A DNA stretch of 64,000 bases from Sulfuriferula sp047300855 (GTDB lineage Bacteria > Pseudomonadota > Gammaproteobacteria > Burkholderiales > Sulfuriferulaceae). Below are positions 55,438 through 64,000 of this stretch, in pieces (within the stretch, counting starts at the first letter, position 1; the number at the start of each line of letters is the position of its first letter). A program made the translations under genes and the position numbers. The stretch lies in contig NZ_CP170197.1 in assembly GCF_047300855.1 (NCBI RefSeq), positions 2,914,001 through 2,978,000 on the forward strand, given 5' to 3'. The notes below the pieces were generated by a model. The model was not told the DNA's origin. It saw only the letters and a program-made list of their open reading frames with translations, and searched no databases.

Positions 55438-56824
55438 TGGCCGCCTCCACAATCTGGGCCGGTATCTGGCCGATGGAACCGGCCCCCATGCATAACACCA
55501 CGTCGCCGTCCTGCACCGTATCCAGCACCGCGCGCGGCATTTCATTGATGTGCTCGACAAACACCGGTTCGGTCTTGCCCGCCACCCGTACCGCACGCGC
55601 CAGCGCACGTCCGTCTGCCGCCACAATCGGTGCTTCGCCTGCGGCATACACTTCGGCCAGCAACAGCACATCCACACCGGATAACACTTTGACGAAATCC
55701 TCGAATACATCACGGGTGCGGGTATAACGATGCGGCTGGAATGCCAGCACAAGACGTCGTCCTGGAAATGCAGCGCGCGCCGCCGCCAGCGTGGCGGCCA
55801 TTTCCACCGGATGGTGGCCGTAGTCGTCGATCAGCGTGAAACTGCCGCCAGTGGCAATTTCAATTTCACCGTAGCGCTGGAAGCGCCGGCCCACGCCGCT
55901 GAATTCAGCCAGGGCCTTGACGATGGCGCCTTCTGCCGCACCGACTTCGAGGCCAACTGCAATCGCCGCCAATGCATTGAGTACGTTATGCAGGCCGGGC
56001 AAGTTTAGGGTGACTTCCATCACACGGCGACCGCCGCCATTGATGACGCCGAAACGCATCTGACCGCCGCTGTGGGTGATATCCACGGCACGAATATCGG
56101 CCCCGTCATTCAATCCATAAGTGGTAATCGGTTTGGTAATGCGCGGCATGATCTCGCGCACGTTGGCGTCGTCACTGCACAGCACCGCCATGCCGTAAAA
56201 AGGAATGTGCTGCACAAAATCCACGAACGCCTGCTTCAGGCGGCCGAAATCGTGACCGTAGGTTTCCATGTGATCGGCGTCGATATTGGTCACCACCGCC
56301 AGCACTGGAGTGAGGTGGAGAAAGGACGCATCCGATTCATCCGCTTCGGCCACGATGAATTCGCCCTTGCCCAGGCGCGCATTGGCCCCTGCCGCTTCCA
56401 GGCGGCCGCCAATGACGAAAGTCGGATCCATCCCGGCCTCTGCGAGGATGCTGGCGATCAGCGAAGTGGTTGTGGTTTTGCCATGGGTGCCGGCGACGCC
56501 GATGCCCTGGCGCAGACGCATCAATTCCGCCAGCATGATTGCGCGCGGCACTACCGGTATGTGTTTTTCGCGCGCGGCCATGACTTCCGGGTTGTCGTCT
56601 TTCACCGCGGTGGAAACCACCACGGCATTGGCGCCCGCGATTTGTGTTGCGGCATGGCCGCTAAATACCTTGATGCCCAGCTTTGCCAGACGTCGCGTCG
56701 CCGCGTTCTCGGCCATGTCGGAACCGGTGACGACAAAGCCCAGGTTGACCAGCACTTCTGCGATGCCGCTCATGCCTGCGCCGCCGATGCCGACAAAATG
56801 CAGCTGTTTGACTTTGTGCTTCAT
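55427..56824 (-). CDS. murC: UDP-N-acetylmuramate--L-alanine ligase MurC
   Basis: Mur ligase of about 465 residues adding L-Ala to UDP-MurNAc. N-terminal MKHKVKQLHFVGIGGAGMSG, ATP loop GVAGTHGKTTTTSLIASI, central EADESDASFLHLTPVLAVVT and C-terminal FQPHRYTRTRDVFEDFVKVL. ATG at 56824 overlaps the murG stop (ATGA); an in-frame upstream start six codons earlier is unlikely. Confidence 0.97.
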   Translation of the reverse strand: MKHKVKQLHFVGIGGAGMSGIAEVLVNLGFVVTGSDMAENAATRRLAKLGIKVFSGHAATQIAGANAVVVSTAVKDDNPEVMAAREKHIPVVPRAIMLAELMRLRQGIGVAGTHGKTTTTSLIASILAEAGMDPTFVIGGRLEAAGANARLGKGEFIVAEADESDASFLHLTPVLAVVTNIDADHMETYGHDFGRLKQAFVDFVQHIPFYGMAVLCSDDANVREIMPRITKPITTYGLNDGADIRAVDITHSGGQMRFGVINGGGRRVMEVTLNLPGLHNVLNALAAIAVGLEVGAAEGAIVKALAEFSGVGRRFQRYGEIEIATGGSFTLIDDYGHHPVEMAATLAAARAAFPGRRLVLAFQPHRYTRTRDVFEDFVKVLSGVDVLLLAEVYAAGEAPIVAADGRALARAVRVAGKTEPVFVEHINEMPRAVLDTVQDGDVVLCMGAGSIGQIPAQIVEAANAA

Positions 56825-57915
56825 GGCGCCAGCTCCATGCATACCCGCGCTACGGTTTCGGTGGCATCCGGCTTCGCCAGGGCGCGCGCATGCTGCGCCA
56901 TGGCCAGCAGCTTTTCCCGGTCCAGGCTGCGCAACACCGCCGCCAGCCTGTCGGGTGTCAGTTCGGGTTGCGGCATGAGCAACGCTGCGCCGGCTTCACT
57001 CAAAAATTTTGCATTGCCGGTCTGGTGGTCATCCACCGCGTGAGGATAGGGCACCAGTACGGCCGGCACGCCCGCCGCCGCCAGTTCAGCTATGGTCAGC
57101 GCACCCGCCCGGGTGACCGCGATATCACACCAGGCATACACTTCGGCCATCTCGGCGATGTAATCGCGCACCTCTGCAATCACTCCTGCTGTTGCGTAAT
57201 TGGCGCGCAGGCTGTCGGCGTGACGGGCACCGGACTGGTGGATGACTGTGGGGCGCTCGGCTGCGGGAATCAGCGCCAGCGCGCGCGGCACGATGTCATT
57301 CAATGCCGCAGCGCCGAGACTGCCCCCCACCACCAGCAAGTGCAGTTGCGGCGCCGTGCGCGCTTGCGGCGCCGGCAATGCAGCAATACTCGCACGCACC
57401 GGATTGCCCACCCAGGTCGTCTCCACCTTGCCGCAGGGCAGGGGTTTGTCGCGCCTGCCCCTGAACACGTCCGGGAAGCCGGTCAGCACGCGGTCGGCCA
57501 CGCACGCCAGCACACGGTTGGCCAGCCCTCCCACCGAATTCTGTTCATGGATCACCAGCGGCTTGCCCAGCAGCACGCTCATCATGCCGCCCGGAAAGCT
57601 CGGATAGCCGCCCATGCCCAGCACCACATCGGGACGGTGCCGCAGCAACGCGCCAAGCGCCTGCGCAAACGCCACCAGCAGCGTCGCCGGCAACAGCAGT
57701 TTGCGCAGCACGCCATTGCCGCGCACCCCGCCCAGCGACAGCCATGCCATGGTGTAGCCATGCTCCGGCACCAGGCGTGACTCCATGCCGTGGCGGGTGC
57801 CCAGCCAGACGACGTTCCAGCCGTGATTGCGCAGCGCAGCGGCGACGGCGAGACCCGGATAGATATGCCCGCCCGTGCCGCCGGCCATGACCATGAGCGT
57901 GCGCACGGTGCTCAT
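56821..57915 (-). CDS. murG: undecaprenyldiphospho-muramoylpentapeptide GlcNAc transferase MurG
   Basis: GT28 enzyme of 364 residues making lipid II. MAGGTGGHIYPGLAVAAALR, VLGMGGYPSFPGGMMSVLLG, HEQNSVGGLANRVLACVADR and VTRAGALTIAELAAAGVPAV are standard MurG segments. ATGA overlaps with ftsW upstream and murC downstream. Confidence 0.97.
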   Translation of the reverse strand: MSTVRTLMVMAGGTGGHIYPGLAVAAALRNHGWNVVWLGTRHGMESRLVPEHGYTMAWLSLGGVRGNGVLRKLLLPATLLVAFAQALGALLRHRPDVVLGMGGYPSFPGGMMSVLLGKPLVIHEQNSVGGLANRVLACVADRVLTGFPDVFRGRRDKPLPCGKVETTWVGNPVRASIAALPAPQARTAPQLHLLVVGGSLGAAALNDIVPRALALIPAAERPTVIHQSGARHADSLRANYATAGVIAEVRDYIAEMAEVYAWCDIAVTRAGALTIAELAAAGVPAVLVPYPHAVDDHQTGNAKFLSEAGAALLMPQPELTPDRLAAVLRSLDREKLLAMAQHARALAKPDATETVARVCMELAP

Positions 57916-59084
57916 GAGCCCTTCTTTCCGCGCATCAGGCAGCGGGTTTCATGATCCACGCGCAGCAACAGCGCGATGGCGATACAGTTGGCTACGATCC
58001 CGCTGCCGCCGAACGACAGCAGCGGCAACGTCAATCCCTTGGTGGGCAGCAGCCCCATGTTCACGCCCATGTTGATGCAGGCCTGCACGCCCAGCCATAC
58101 GCCCACGCCCATCGCCGTCAGCGCGCAGAAATGACGTTCCAGCACCGCCGCCTGGCGGCCGATCTGGAACGCGCGCAGCACCAGCCAGCCAAACAGCAGA
58201 ATCACCGCGAGCACGCCGACGAAACCGAGCTCCTCGGCGATGACCGCAAGCAGGAAATCGGTATGCGCCTCCGGCAGGTAGAATAATTTTTCCACGCTGC
58301 CGCCCAGCCCCAGGCCAAACCATTGGCCGCGCCCGAACGCGATCAGCGCATGCGACAGCTGGTAGCCCTTGCCGAACGGATCCGCCCACGGATCCATGAA
58401 GCCGACAATGCGCTGCAGGCGGTACGGCGAACTCCAGATCAGCGCCACGAAACCGACGATCAGCAGCACGATCAATCCGGCGAAAATGCGCAGATTCAAG
58501 CCACCGAGGAAGAGTGCCGACATGGCAATGGCAATGATCACCACGAACGCCCCGAAATCCGGCTCGCGCAGCAACAGGAAACCGGTCAGCAGCATGACAA
58601 TCAGCATCGGCATGAAACCCTGCTTGAAACTGTGCATGAAGGCGGCCTTGCGCACCGTGTAATCGGCGGCATACAGCACCGCTACCAGTTTCATCAGCTC
58701 GGACGGCTGCAGATTGAGAATACCCAGCGGCAGCCAGCGCTGGCTGCCGTTGACATTGCGTCCGATGCCCGGAATCAGCACGATCGCCAGCAACCCCAGA
58801 CCGCCGATGAACAGCCACGGCGCGGCACGCTGCCACTCGCGCATCGGTACCTGAAACGCGGCAAAGCCTGCCGCGAGGCCCAGGCCGATGAACATGGCCT
58901 GACGAATCAGGAAGTACGCGGAATTGTGGCCGGTGCGGCGGCTCGCCTCGGCGATGTCTATGGAGGCCGAATACACCATCACCAGACCGAAGGCGAGCAG
59001 GATCAGCGTGATCCACATCAGCACAAAATCGTATTCCGGCGCTGCGCTACGGCGCGGTATGGCAGCGGCTGTGGCAGCGCTCAT
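57912..59084 (-). CDS. ftsW: lipid II polymerase FtsW
   Basis: SEDS-family peptidoglycan glycosyltransferase of 390 residues with about ten membrane segments. VMVYSASIDIAEASRRTGHN, QRWLPLGILNLQPSELMKL, FLPEAHTDFLLAVIAEE (rendered here YLPEAHTDF) and GLTLPLLSFGGSGIVANCIA are conserved FtsW/RodA regions, including the catalytic Asp region. Start overlaps the murD stop (ATGA). Confidence 0.95.
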   Translation of the reverse strand: MSAATAAAIPRRSAAPEYDFVLMWITLILLAFGLVMVYSASIDIAEASRRTGHNSAYFLIRQAMFIGLGLAAGFAAFQVPMREWQRAAPWLFIGGLGLLAIVLIPGIGRNVNGSQRWLPLGILNLQPSELMKLVAVLYAADYTVRKAAFMHSFKQGFMPMLIVMLLTGFLLLREPDFGAFVVIIAIAMSALFLGGLNLRIFAGLIVLLIVGFVALIWSSPYRLQRIVGFMDPWADPFGKGYQLSHALIAFGRGQWFGLGLGGSVEKLFYLPEAHTDFLLAVIAEELGFVGVLAVILLFGWLVLRAFQIGRQAAVLERHFCALTAMGVGVWLGVQACINMGVNMGLLPTKGLTLPLLSFGGSGIVANCIAIALLLRVDHETRCLMRGKKGS

Positions 59085-60428
59085 GTGGAGGCTCCTGGCA
59101 AGGCACGCACTGCGTCAATGAACACCTGGGCGCGATGGGCATAATTGTTGAACATGTCGAAACTGGCACAGGCGGGCGACAGCAGCACGGCATCACCCGG
59201 CAGAGCAGCTGCAAATGCGGCCTGCACTGCGTCCTGCATGCTTTCGGCGCGCAGCACGGGTACGCCGGCGCCGGTGAGCGCAGCGGCTATCAATGCACCG
59301 TCGCGTCCAATCTGTACCACGGCACGCGCATGCTGCGCCACGGCATCCCTGAGCGGACTGAAATCCTGCCCCTTGCCGTCGCCACCGGCGATCAGCACCA
59401 CCTTTTTATCCATCCCTTTCAGCGCAGCCTCGGTAGCGCCCACATTGGTGCCTTTGGAATCGTCATAGAATTCAATGCCATTGATCGCCGCCACCCACTC
59501 AACCCGGTGCGGCAGACCACGGAATTGGCGCAAGGCCTCGACCAGTGGCGCTATCTGTAAACCTGCTGCGCGACATAGCGCAAATGCGGCGAGCGCATTG
59601 GCGGCATTATGCAGACCGGTCAGCGGCAATTGTGCCAGTGGCATCAGGCGCTGCTTGCCTTCCCACATCCAGCCATCCCTGATGCCGAATTCGTTAAGCA
59701 TTGCCGGAGCGTCCAGGCCAAAGGTCAACACCGTGCGCCACGGCAATGCCATGCCCAGGCTGCGTGCGTCATCGCGATTCAATACCTGTACGCCGTCACC
59801 GCTAAAAATTCGTGCCTTGGCGGCGACATAGGCGTCGAGATCGGCATAGCGATCGAGATGGTCTTCGCTGATATTCAGCACGGCAGCGGAAGCGGCATTG
59901 AGACTGGCCGTGGTTTCCAGCTGAAAACTGGACAATTCCAGCACAAAAATATCCGTCTCCGGATGGTCGTCCAGCGCATCCAGCACCGGCAGACCAATAT
60001 TTCCGGCCATGATGGTTTTTTTTTCCTGCCGCCGCGCACATTGCACCGACCATGCTGGTGACGGTGCTCTTGCCATTGGAACCGGTGATGGCGATGACTT
60101 TAGCTGTCGCGGGAACAGCCTGGGCGAACAGCTCGACATCACCCTCCACGGGCACGCCGCGCAGCATGGCCTGCTGGATCGACGGCTCGGACACGGCCAC
60201 ACCGGGGCTCACCACGATGCGTTCGGCCCAGTCGAAATCCGCGTTGCGAAACGGGCCGGTGGATACCGCCACATCTGGCAGCAATTCATGCAGACGCACC
60301 AGATTAGGCGGTGCGCCACGACTGTCCGCCACACGCACGGTGGCACCGCGCCGCGCCAGCCAGCGCGCCGCAGACAGGCCGGTATCGCCCAGCCCGAGCA
60401 CCAGAATATTTTGTCCGTACAAATTCAT
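59081..60428 (-). pseudogene. murD: UDP-N-acetylmuramoylalanine--D-glutamate ligase MurD, apparent frameshift
   Basis: MurD adds D-Glu in peptidoglycan synthesis and should be about 450 residues. The N-terminal part (from 60428) reads MNLYGQNILVLGLGDTGLSA, then ITGSNGKSTVTSMVGAMCAA and loses frame after AGKK. The C-terminal part resumes in another frame as TIMAGNIGLPVLDALDDHP and runs normally through LNISEDHLDRYADLDAYV to YDDSKGTNVGATEAAL and the end at 59081. The break is at a run of nine A on the minus strand (plus 60016-60024); eight would restore a perfect reading. All catalytic motifs survive across the joined parts. Because murD is essential and single-copy in such clusters, this is most likely a homopolymer error in the sequence, or a transcriptional slippage site. 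TGATG start overlap with mraY. Confidence 0.9.
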
Positions 60429-61513
60429 CAGCGCAGCTTCAACGTAGACAAGCCGATCAGCACCAGCATCATGGTGATGATCCAGAAACGGACGACGACT
60501 TGCGTCTCCTTCCAGCCCTTCAATTCATAGTGGTGATGCAGCGGCGCCATGCGGAACACGCGCTTGCCGGTAAGCTTGAACGACGCCACCTGGATCACCA
60601 CCGACAGGGTCTCCACCACGAACACGCCACCCATGATGAACAGCACGATCTCCTGACGCACGATCACGGCGACCACGCCCAGCGCAGCGCCCAGCGCCAG
60701 CGCGCCGACGTCGCCCATGAATACTTCTGCCGGGTAGGCGTTGAACCACAGGAAGGCCAGCCCTGCCCCGGCCATGGCGGTGCAAAACACCACCAATTCG
60801 CCCGCTCCGGGAATATGCGGCACGCCCAGGTATTTGGAAAACACCGCGTTGCCGGCCACGTAGGCGAAAATGCCCAGCGCCGAAGCCACCATCACCGTGG
60901 GCATGATCGCCAGCCCATCGAGACCATCGGTCAGGTTGACCGCATTGCTGGAGCCGACGATGACGAAATAGGTCAGGATGACAAAGCCCACTGCACCCAG
61001 CGGAATGCCGATATGTTTGAAGAACGGTACGATCAGCTCGGTCTGCGCGGGCAACTGCGTGGAGTAGGCTATAAACAGTGCCGCAATCAGCCCGATCAAC
61101 GATTGCCAGAAATATTTGGCCTTGGCCGACAGGCCCTTGGGATTGCGGTGCACTACTTTGCGGTAATCGTCCACCCAGCCCACCGCACCAAACCCAAGTG
61201 TAGTGAATAGCACCACCCAGACATAATGGTTGGACAAATCCGCCCACAACAGAGTGGAAATGGTAATGGACACCAGGATCAACGCACCGCCCATGGTGGG
61301 TGTGCCCGCCTTGATCAGATGACTTTGCGGACCGTCATCGCGCACGGCCTGACCTATTTTCATCGAAGTCAGTTTGCGGATCACTGCGGGCCCGACCACG
61401 AACGAAATGGTGAGTGAGGTCAGCGTGGCCAGCACCGCGCGCAGCGTGATGTAATTGAACACGTTGAACGCACGTATATCCTGCGCCAGGTATTGAGCAA
61501 GCCAGAGCAGCAT
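60428..61513 (-). CDS. mraY: phospho-N-acetylmuramoyl-pentapeptide transferase MraY
   Basis: Polytopic membrane enzyme of 361 residues making lipid I. KAGTPTMGGALILVSITIST, VGWVDDYRKVVHRNPKGLSA, NLTDGLDGLAIMP (catalytic Asp), VFMGDVGALALGAALGVV and FRMAPLHHHYELKGWKETQV are all classical MraY segments. TAATG overlap with murF and TGATG with murD. Confidence 0.97.
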   Translation of the reverse strand: MLLWLAQYLAQDIRAFNVFNYITLRAVLATLTSLTISFVVGPAVIRKLTSMKIGQAVRDDGPQSHLIKAGTPTMGGALILVSITISTLLWADLSNHYVWVVLFTTLGFGAVGWVDDYRKVVHRNPKGLSAKAKYFWQSLIGLIAALFIAYSTQLPAQTELIVPFFKHIGIPLGAVGFVILTYFVIVGSSNAVNLTDGLDGLAIMPTVMVASALGIFAYVAGNAVFSKYLGVPHIPGAGELVVFCTAMAGAGLAFLWFNAYPAEVFMGDVGALALGAALGVVAVIVRQEIVLFIMGGVFVVETLSVVIQVASFKLTGKRVFRMAPLHHHYELKGWKETQVVVRFWIITMMLVLIGLSTLKLR

Positions 61514-62865
61514 TAGTGTTTTACCTCAAAACTCTTCACCACCCGTTCCATCTGCATGAAACGGGATCCTTTTACCAAGACGGTCACTTCGGCATCCAGC
61601 CGGTTTTCCAGTTCCGCCAGCAACTCTTCAATACGCTCGAAATGCATCGCGCCTGCGCCGAATGTCGTCACGGCCGCCGCACTCATTTCGCCCAGTGCAA
61701 GCAGCCTGTTAACGTTTGCCGCACGTGCAGCACGCCCGATGTCTGCGTGCATGGCGGCCGCATCCTCACCCAGCTCGCCCATGTCGCCCAGCACCACAAT
61801 CTTCTTGCCGGGAATGGCCGCCAGCACTGCCAGTGCAGCGTTTACCGAATCCGGGTTGGCGTTGTAAGTATCGTCAATCAGCGTGGCGCCATGCAGTGCG
61901 GGCTTGAACTGCAAGCGCCCCGCCACACCGCCAAATTCACTCAAGCCGTTAACGATTGCACTGGCGCCCACTCCCAACGCCAGTGCGGCAGAGGTAGCAG
62001 CCAAGGCATTGCGTACGTTATGCTCCCCCGCCACGCGCAGACTGAATTGCAGCGGCCCGATCGGCGTAGCTGCTGTCACTTCGCTGCCGCGCGCGCCGGC
62101 CCGGTAGCTGCCGCGAACCACGCCGTGTTCCAGGCCGAAATCCAGTATCGGATGCTTGCCTGCCAAGGCGCGCCATAGTCCGGCGTGGGCGTCATCGGCA
62201 TTGATAATCGCTGTACCGCCCTCTCCCAGACCCACGAAGATTTCGCCTTTCGCACGCGCCACGTTTTCTACCGAGCCCAGCATGCCCACATGCGCAGCAC
62301 CCGCGTTGTTGACCAGCGCCACATCGGGTCTGGCCAGCCGGGTCAGGTAGTCAATTTCGCCGCTGTGGTTCATGCCCATCTCGATCACCCCGTATCGATG
62401 CTGCGGGCGCAGGCGCAGCAGCGTAAGCGGCATGCCGATGTCGTTATTGAAATTGCCCTGGGTAGACAGGACCGCCGCGCTGGAACTGGCTGCGCTCAGG
62501 ATCGACGCGAGCATTTCCTTGACGGTGGTTTTACCGTTGCTTCCGGTAATGGCCACCAGGCGTGCGGGCATTTGCGTACGCCACCATGCTGCCAGCTGAC
62601 CCAGCGCCAGCCGCGTATCGTCGACCAGCAGTGCAGGGTGCGCGCTGCAGCCGCTATCTGTGGCGATCATTACCGCGACCGCGCCCTTATCCAGCGCCTG
62701 CTGGGCGAAGTGATGGCCATCAAAATTCCCGCCTTTGAGCGCCACAAACAAATCGCCCGGCTGAATGGTGCGGGTGTCGGTGGCGACGCGATCAAATTCC
62801 ACATCTGTGCCGCGCATCCTGGCATGGAGGGCGGCGGCGGCCGTAGCCAGCGTGGTCATGCGCAT
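61513..62865 (-). CDS. murF: UDP-MurNAc-tripeptide--D-Ala-D-Ala ligase MurF
   Basis: Mur ligase of about 450 residues. DTRTIQPGDLFVALKGGNFD at the UDP-binding domain, ITGSNGKTTVKEMLASILSA the ATP loop, VIEMGMNHSGEIDYLTRLAR central, and LIDDTYNANPDSVNAALAVL C-terminal. Of three nearby starts (GTG 62871, ATG 62865, ATG 62859), ATG 62865 has GGAGG at seven bases; ATG 62859 gives an ATGA overlap with murE. Confidence 0.96.
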   Translation of the reverse strand: MRMTTLATAAAALHARMRGTDVEFDRVATDTRTIQPGDLFVALKGGNFDGHHFAQQALDKGAVAVMIATDSGCSAHPALLVDDTRLALGQLAAWWRTQMPARLVAITGSNGKTTVKEMLASILSAASSSAAVLSTQGNFNNDIGMPLTLLRLRPQHRYGVIEMGMNHSGEIDYLTRLARPDVALVNNAGAAHVGMLGSVENVARAKGEIFVGLGEGGTAIINADDAHAGLWRALAGKHPILDFGLEHGVVRGSYRAGARGSEVTAATPIGPLQFSLRVAGEHNVRNALAATSAALALGVGASAIVNGLSEFGGVAGRLQFKPALHGATLIDDTYNANPDSVNAALAVLAAIPGKKIVVLGDMGELGEDAAAMHADIGRAARAANVNRLLALGEMSAAAVTTFGAGAMHFERIEELLAELENRLDAEVTVLVKGSRFMQMERVVKSFEVKH

Positions 62866-64000
62866 GCCCACCCCTCCAGTGCCTGAGTGGCAACGCCAAC
62901 ATCGCTGAACGGGTACTTCACGCCGTGTATCTCCTGATAATCTTCATGCCCCTTGCCCGCCACCAGTACCACATCGCCGGCCCCTGCCAACCTCACCGCC
63001 GCCGCTATGGCCGCGCCGCGGTCAGCTTCGATGCAATAGCCGTCGCTCATGCCCGCCGTGATGTCCGCGATGATGGCCTGCGGGTCTTCGTTACGGGGAT
63101 TGTCCGAAGTGACGATCACATGGTCTGCCAGTTTTGCAGCAATGGCGCCCATCAGCGGGCGCTTCCCCTTGTCGCGCCTGCCGCCGCAGCCGAATACGCA
63201 AATCAGCTTTCCGTGCGGATTTATTTCACGCAGGGTGCAAAGCACTTTTTCCAGCGCATCGGGGGTATGCGCATAGTCCACCACGACCACGGGTTTGCCG
63301 TTGCCTCCCAACGCCTGCATGCGCCCTGCCACGGGCTTGATCATCGCCAGTTGCCGCACCGCATCCGCCATCGGCACACCGCTGACCAATAGCGTTGCCA
63401 GCGTAGCAAGCAGATTGTGGGCATTGAAACCGCCCAGCAGAGATGAAACCAGATGTGCATGACCCCATTCGGATTCGATATCCATTTCCAGGCCGCCGGC
63501 GCTGAGCTTGAGTGCGGTGCCGCGCACCCGGCCGCTACACATGCCGTAACTCACCACCTCAACCCTGCTGCCGCTTAACTGCCCAGACAGTGCGCGACCA
63601 AATTCATCATCCATATTGAGCACCGCGTAACGCAGGCCGGGCCATTTGAACAACGCGGCCTTGGCTGCAGCGTAACTGTCCATGTCGCCGTGGTAGTCAA
63701 GATGGTCGCGTGACAGGTTGGTGAGCACGGCCACGTCGAATCGCACGCCATTCACCCGGCCTTGTACCAACCCATGCGAAGACACCTCCATCACCGCAGC
63801 AGTCGCGCCCTGCTCGACATATCCGGCCAGCGCCTGTTGCAACACAATGGCATCGGGGGTGGTATTGTCTGACGGCGTCAGCGCATCGGGAAAACCATTT
63901 CCCAGCGTTCCGATCAGCGCGCTGCGCCGACCGCTGCCGGATAGACTTTGCGCCAGCCAGTGTGCACAGGAAGTTTTACCATTGGTGCCGGTCACCCCGA
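62856..64000 (-). CDS. murE: UDP-MurNAc-tripeptide synthetase MurE, cut by the window edge
   Basis: Partial: the N-terminal UDP-binding domain lies beyond position 64000. What is present starts in the ATP loop (TGTNGKTSCAHWLAQSLSGS) and continues with EVSSHGLVQGRVNGVRFDVA, LTNLSRDHLDYHGDMDSYAA and VVVDYAHTPDALEKVL. The amino-acid-specificity motif is DNPRNEDP, the DNPR form that selects meso-diaminopimelate, as expected for a Gram-negative. Ends in a four-base overlap region with murF. Confidence 0.95.
   Translation of the reverse strand, partial: GVTGTNGKTSCAHWLAQSLSGSGRRSALIGTLGNGFPDALTPSDNTTPDAIVLQQALAGYVEQGATAAVMEVSSHGLVQGRVNGVRFDVAVLTNLSRDHLDYHGDMDSYAAAKAALFKWPGLRYAVLNMDDEFGRALSGQLSGSRVEVVSYGMCSGRVRGTALKLSAGGLEMDIESEWGHAHLVSSLLGGFNAHNLLATLATLLVSGVPMADAVRQLAMIKPVAGRMQALGGNGKPVVVVDYAHTPDALEKVLCTLREINPHGKLICVFGCGGRRDKGKRPLMGAIAAKLADHVIVTSDNPRNEDPQAIIADITAGMSDGYCIEADRGAAIAAAVRLAGAGDVVLVAGKGHEDYQEIHGVKYPFSDVGVATQALEGWACA

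Noticed and set aside
55438..55752. Upstream extension of the murB frame
   Set aside because: It overlaps conserved murC coding sequence and is not MurB-like; ATG at 55437 is sufficient.

Overview
The window looks like a chromosome segment of a betaproteobacterium, probably in the Nitrosomonadales/Gallionellales range. This is inferred from gene order (murE-murF-mraY-murD-ftsW-murG-murC-murB-ddl-ftsQ-ftsA-ftsZ-lpxC, then a dciA/secA pair), from a DUF2863-type protein and a PEP-CTERM protein, and from GC-rich core genes. Species cannot be fixed without a database search. No rRNA, tRNA or CRISPR array was seen.

Layout. (1) 1-11.4 kb, + strand: a surface-polysaccharide operon with a Wzx-like flippase, a methyltransferase, GT2 and GT4 glycosyltransferases and an asparagine-synthase-like amidotransferase. 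It ends in a WbpV/WbpL/WbpM-like module that would make UDP-QuiNAc or UDP-FucNAc and transfer it to undecaprenyl phosphate. (2) 11.4-12.45 kb: gene-poor DNA with a decayed GT2 gene on the opposite strand. (3) 12.45-24.2 kb: an ABC-transporter-dependent polysaccharide operon (Wzm, Wzt with C-terminal cargo domain, a methyltransferase with a heptad-repeat coiled coil, a 1486-residue GT-GT-GT-methyltransferase fusion, a GtrB/DPM1-like GT2, small methyltransferases, a second amidotransferase). (4) 24.2-32 kb: a visibly AT-richer stretch of membrane proteins (GtrA, a GT-C enzyme, an LPG_synthase_TM-like protein, a DUF6311-like protein) plus a GT2-methyltransferase fusion, ending in scraps of transposases. 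(5) 32.66-37 kb: gmd and rmd (GDP-D-rhamnose) with two GT4 enzymes, one WbpZ-like, resembling the Pseudomonas A-band (D-rhamnan) system. (6) 37-39.1 kb: toxin-antitoxin material: a TumE/TumA-type pair, a MNT nucleotidyltransferase beside a HEPN partner carrying two in-frame stops, and smaller remnants. (7) 39.2-49.3 kb: housekeeping genes (pteridine reductase, MidA-like methyltransferase, DUF2863 protein, secA, dciA) interspersed with envelope genes: a PEP-CTERM protein behind a good sigma-54 promoter match, an outer-membrane beta-barrel candidate, a VERPER-repeat secreted protein and a periplasmic DsrE-like protein. (8) 49.1-64 kb, - strand: lpxC and the division/cell-wall cluster, cut by the window edge inside murE.

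How it fits together: regions 1-5 would supply activated sugars, an initiating undecaprenyl-linked sugar, polymerising glycosyltransferases, a chain-capping candidate, an ABC exporter and optional Gtr-type side-branch modification for a cell-surface polysaccharide, most likely an LPS O-antigen. Two homopolymer frameshifts (murD, and a methyltransferase at 21.1 kb) are either assembly/sequencing errors or slippage sites. All functional statements are from reading translated motifs and neighbourhood; no search was run.
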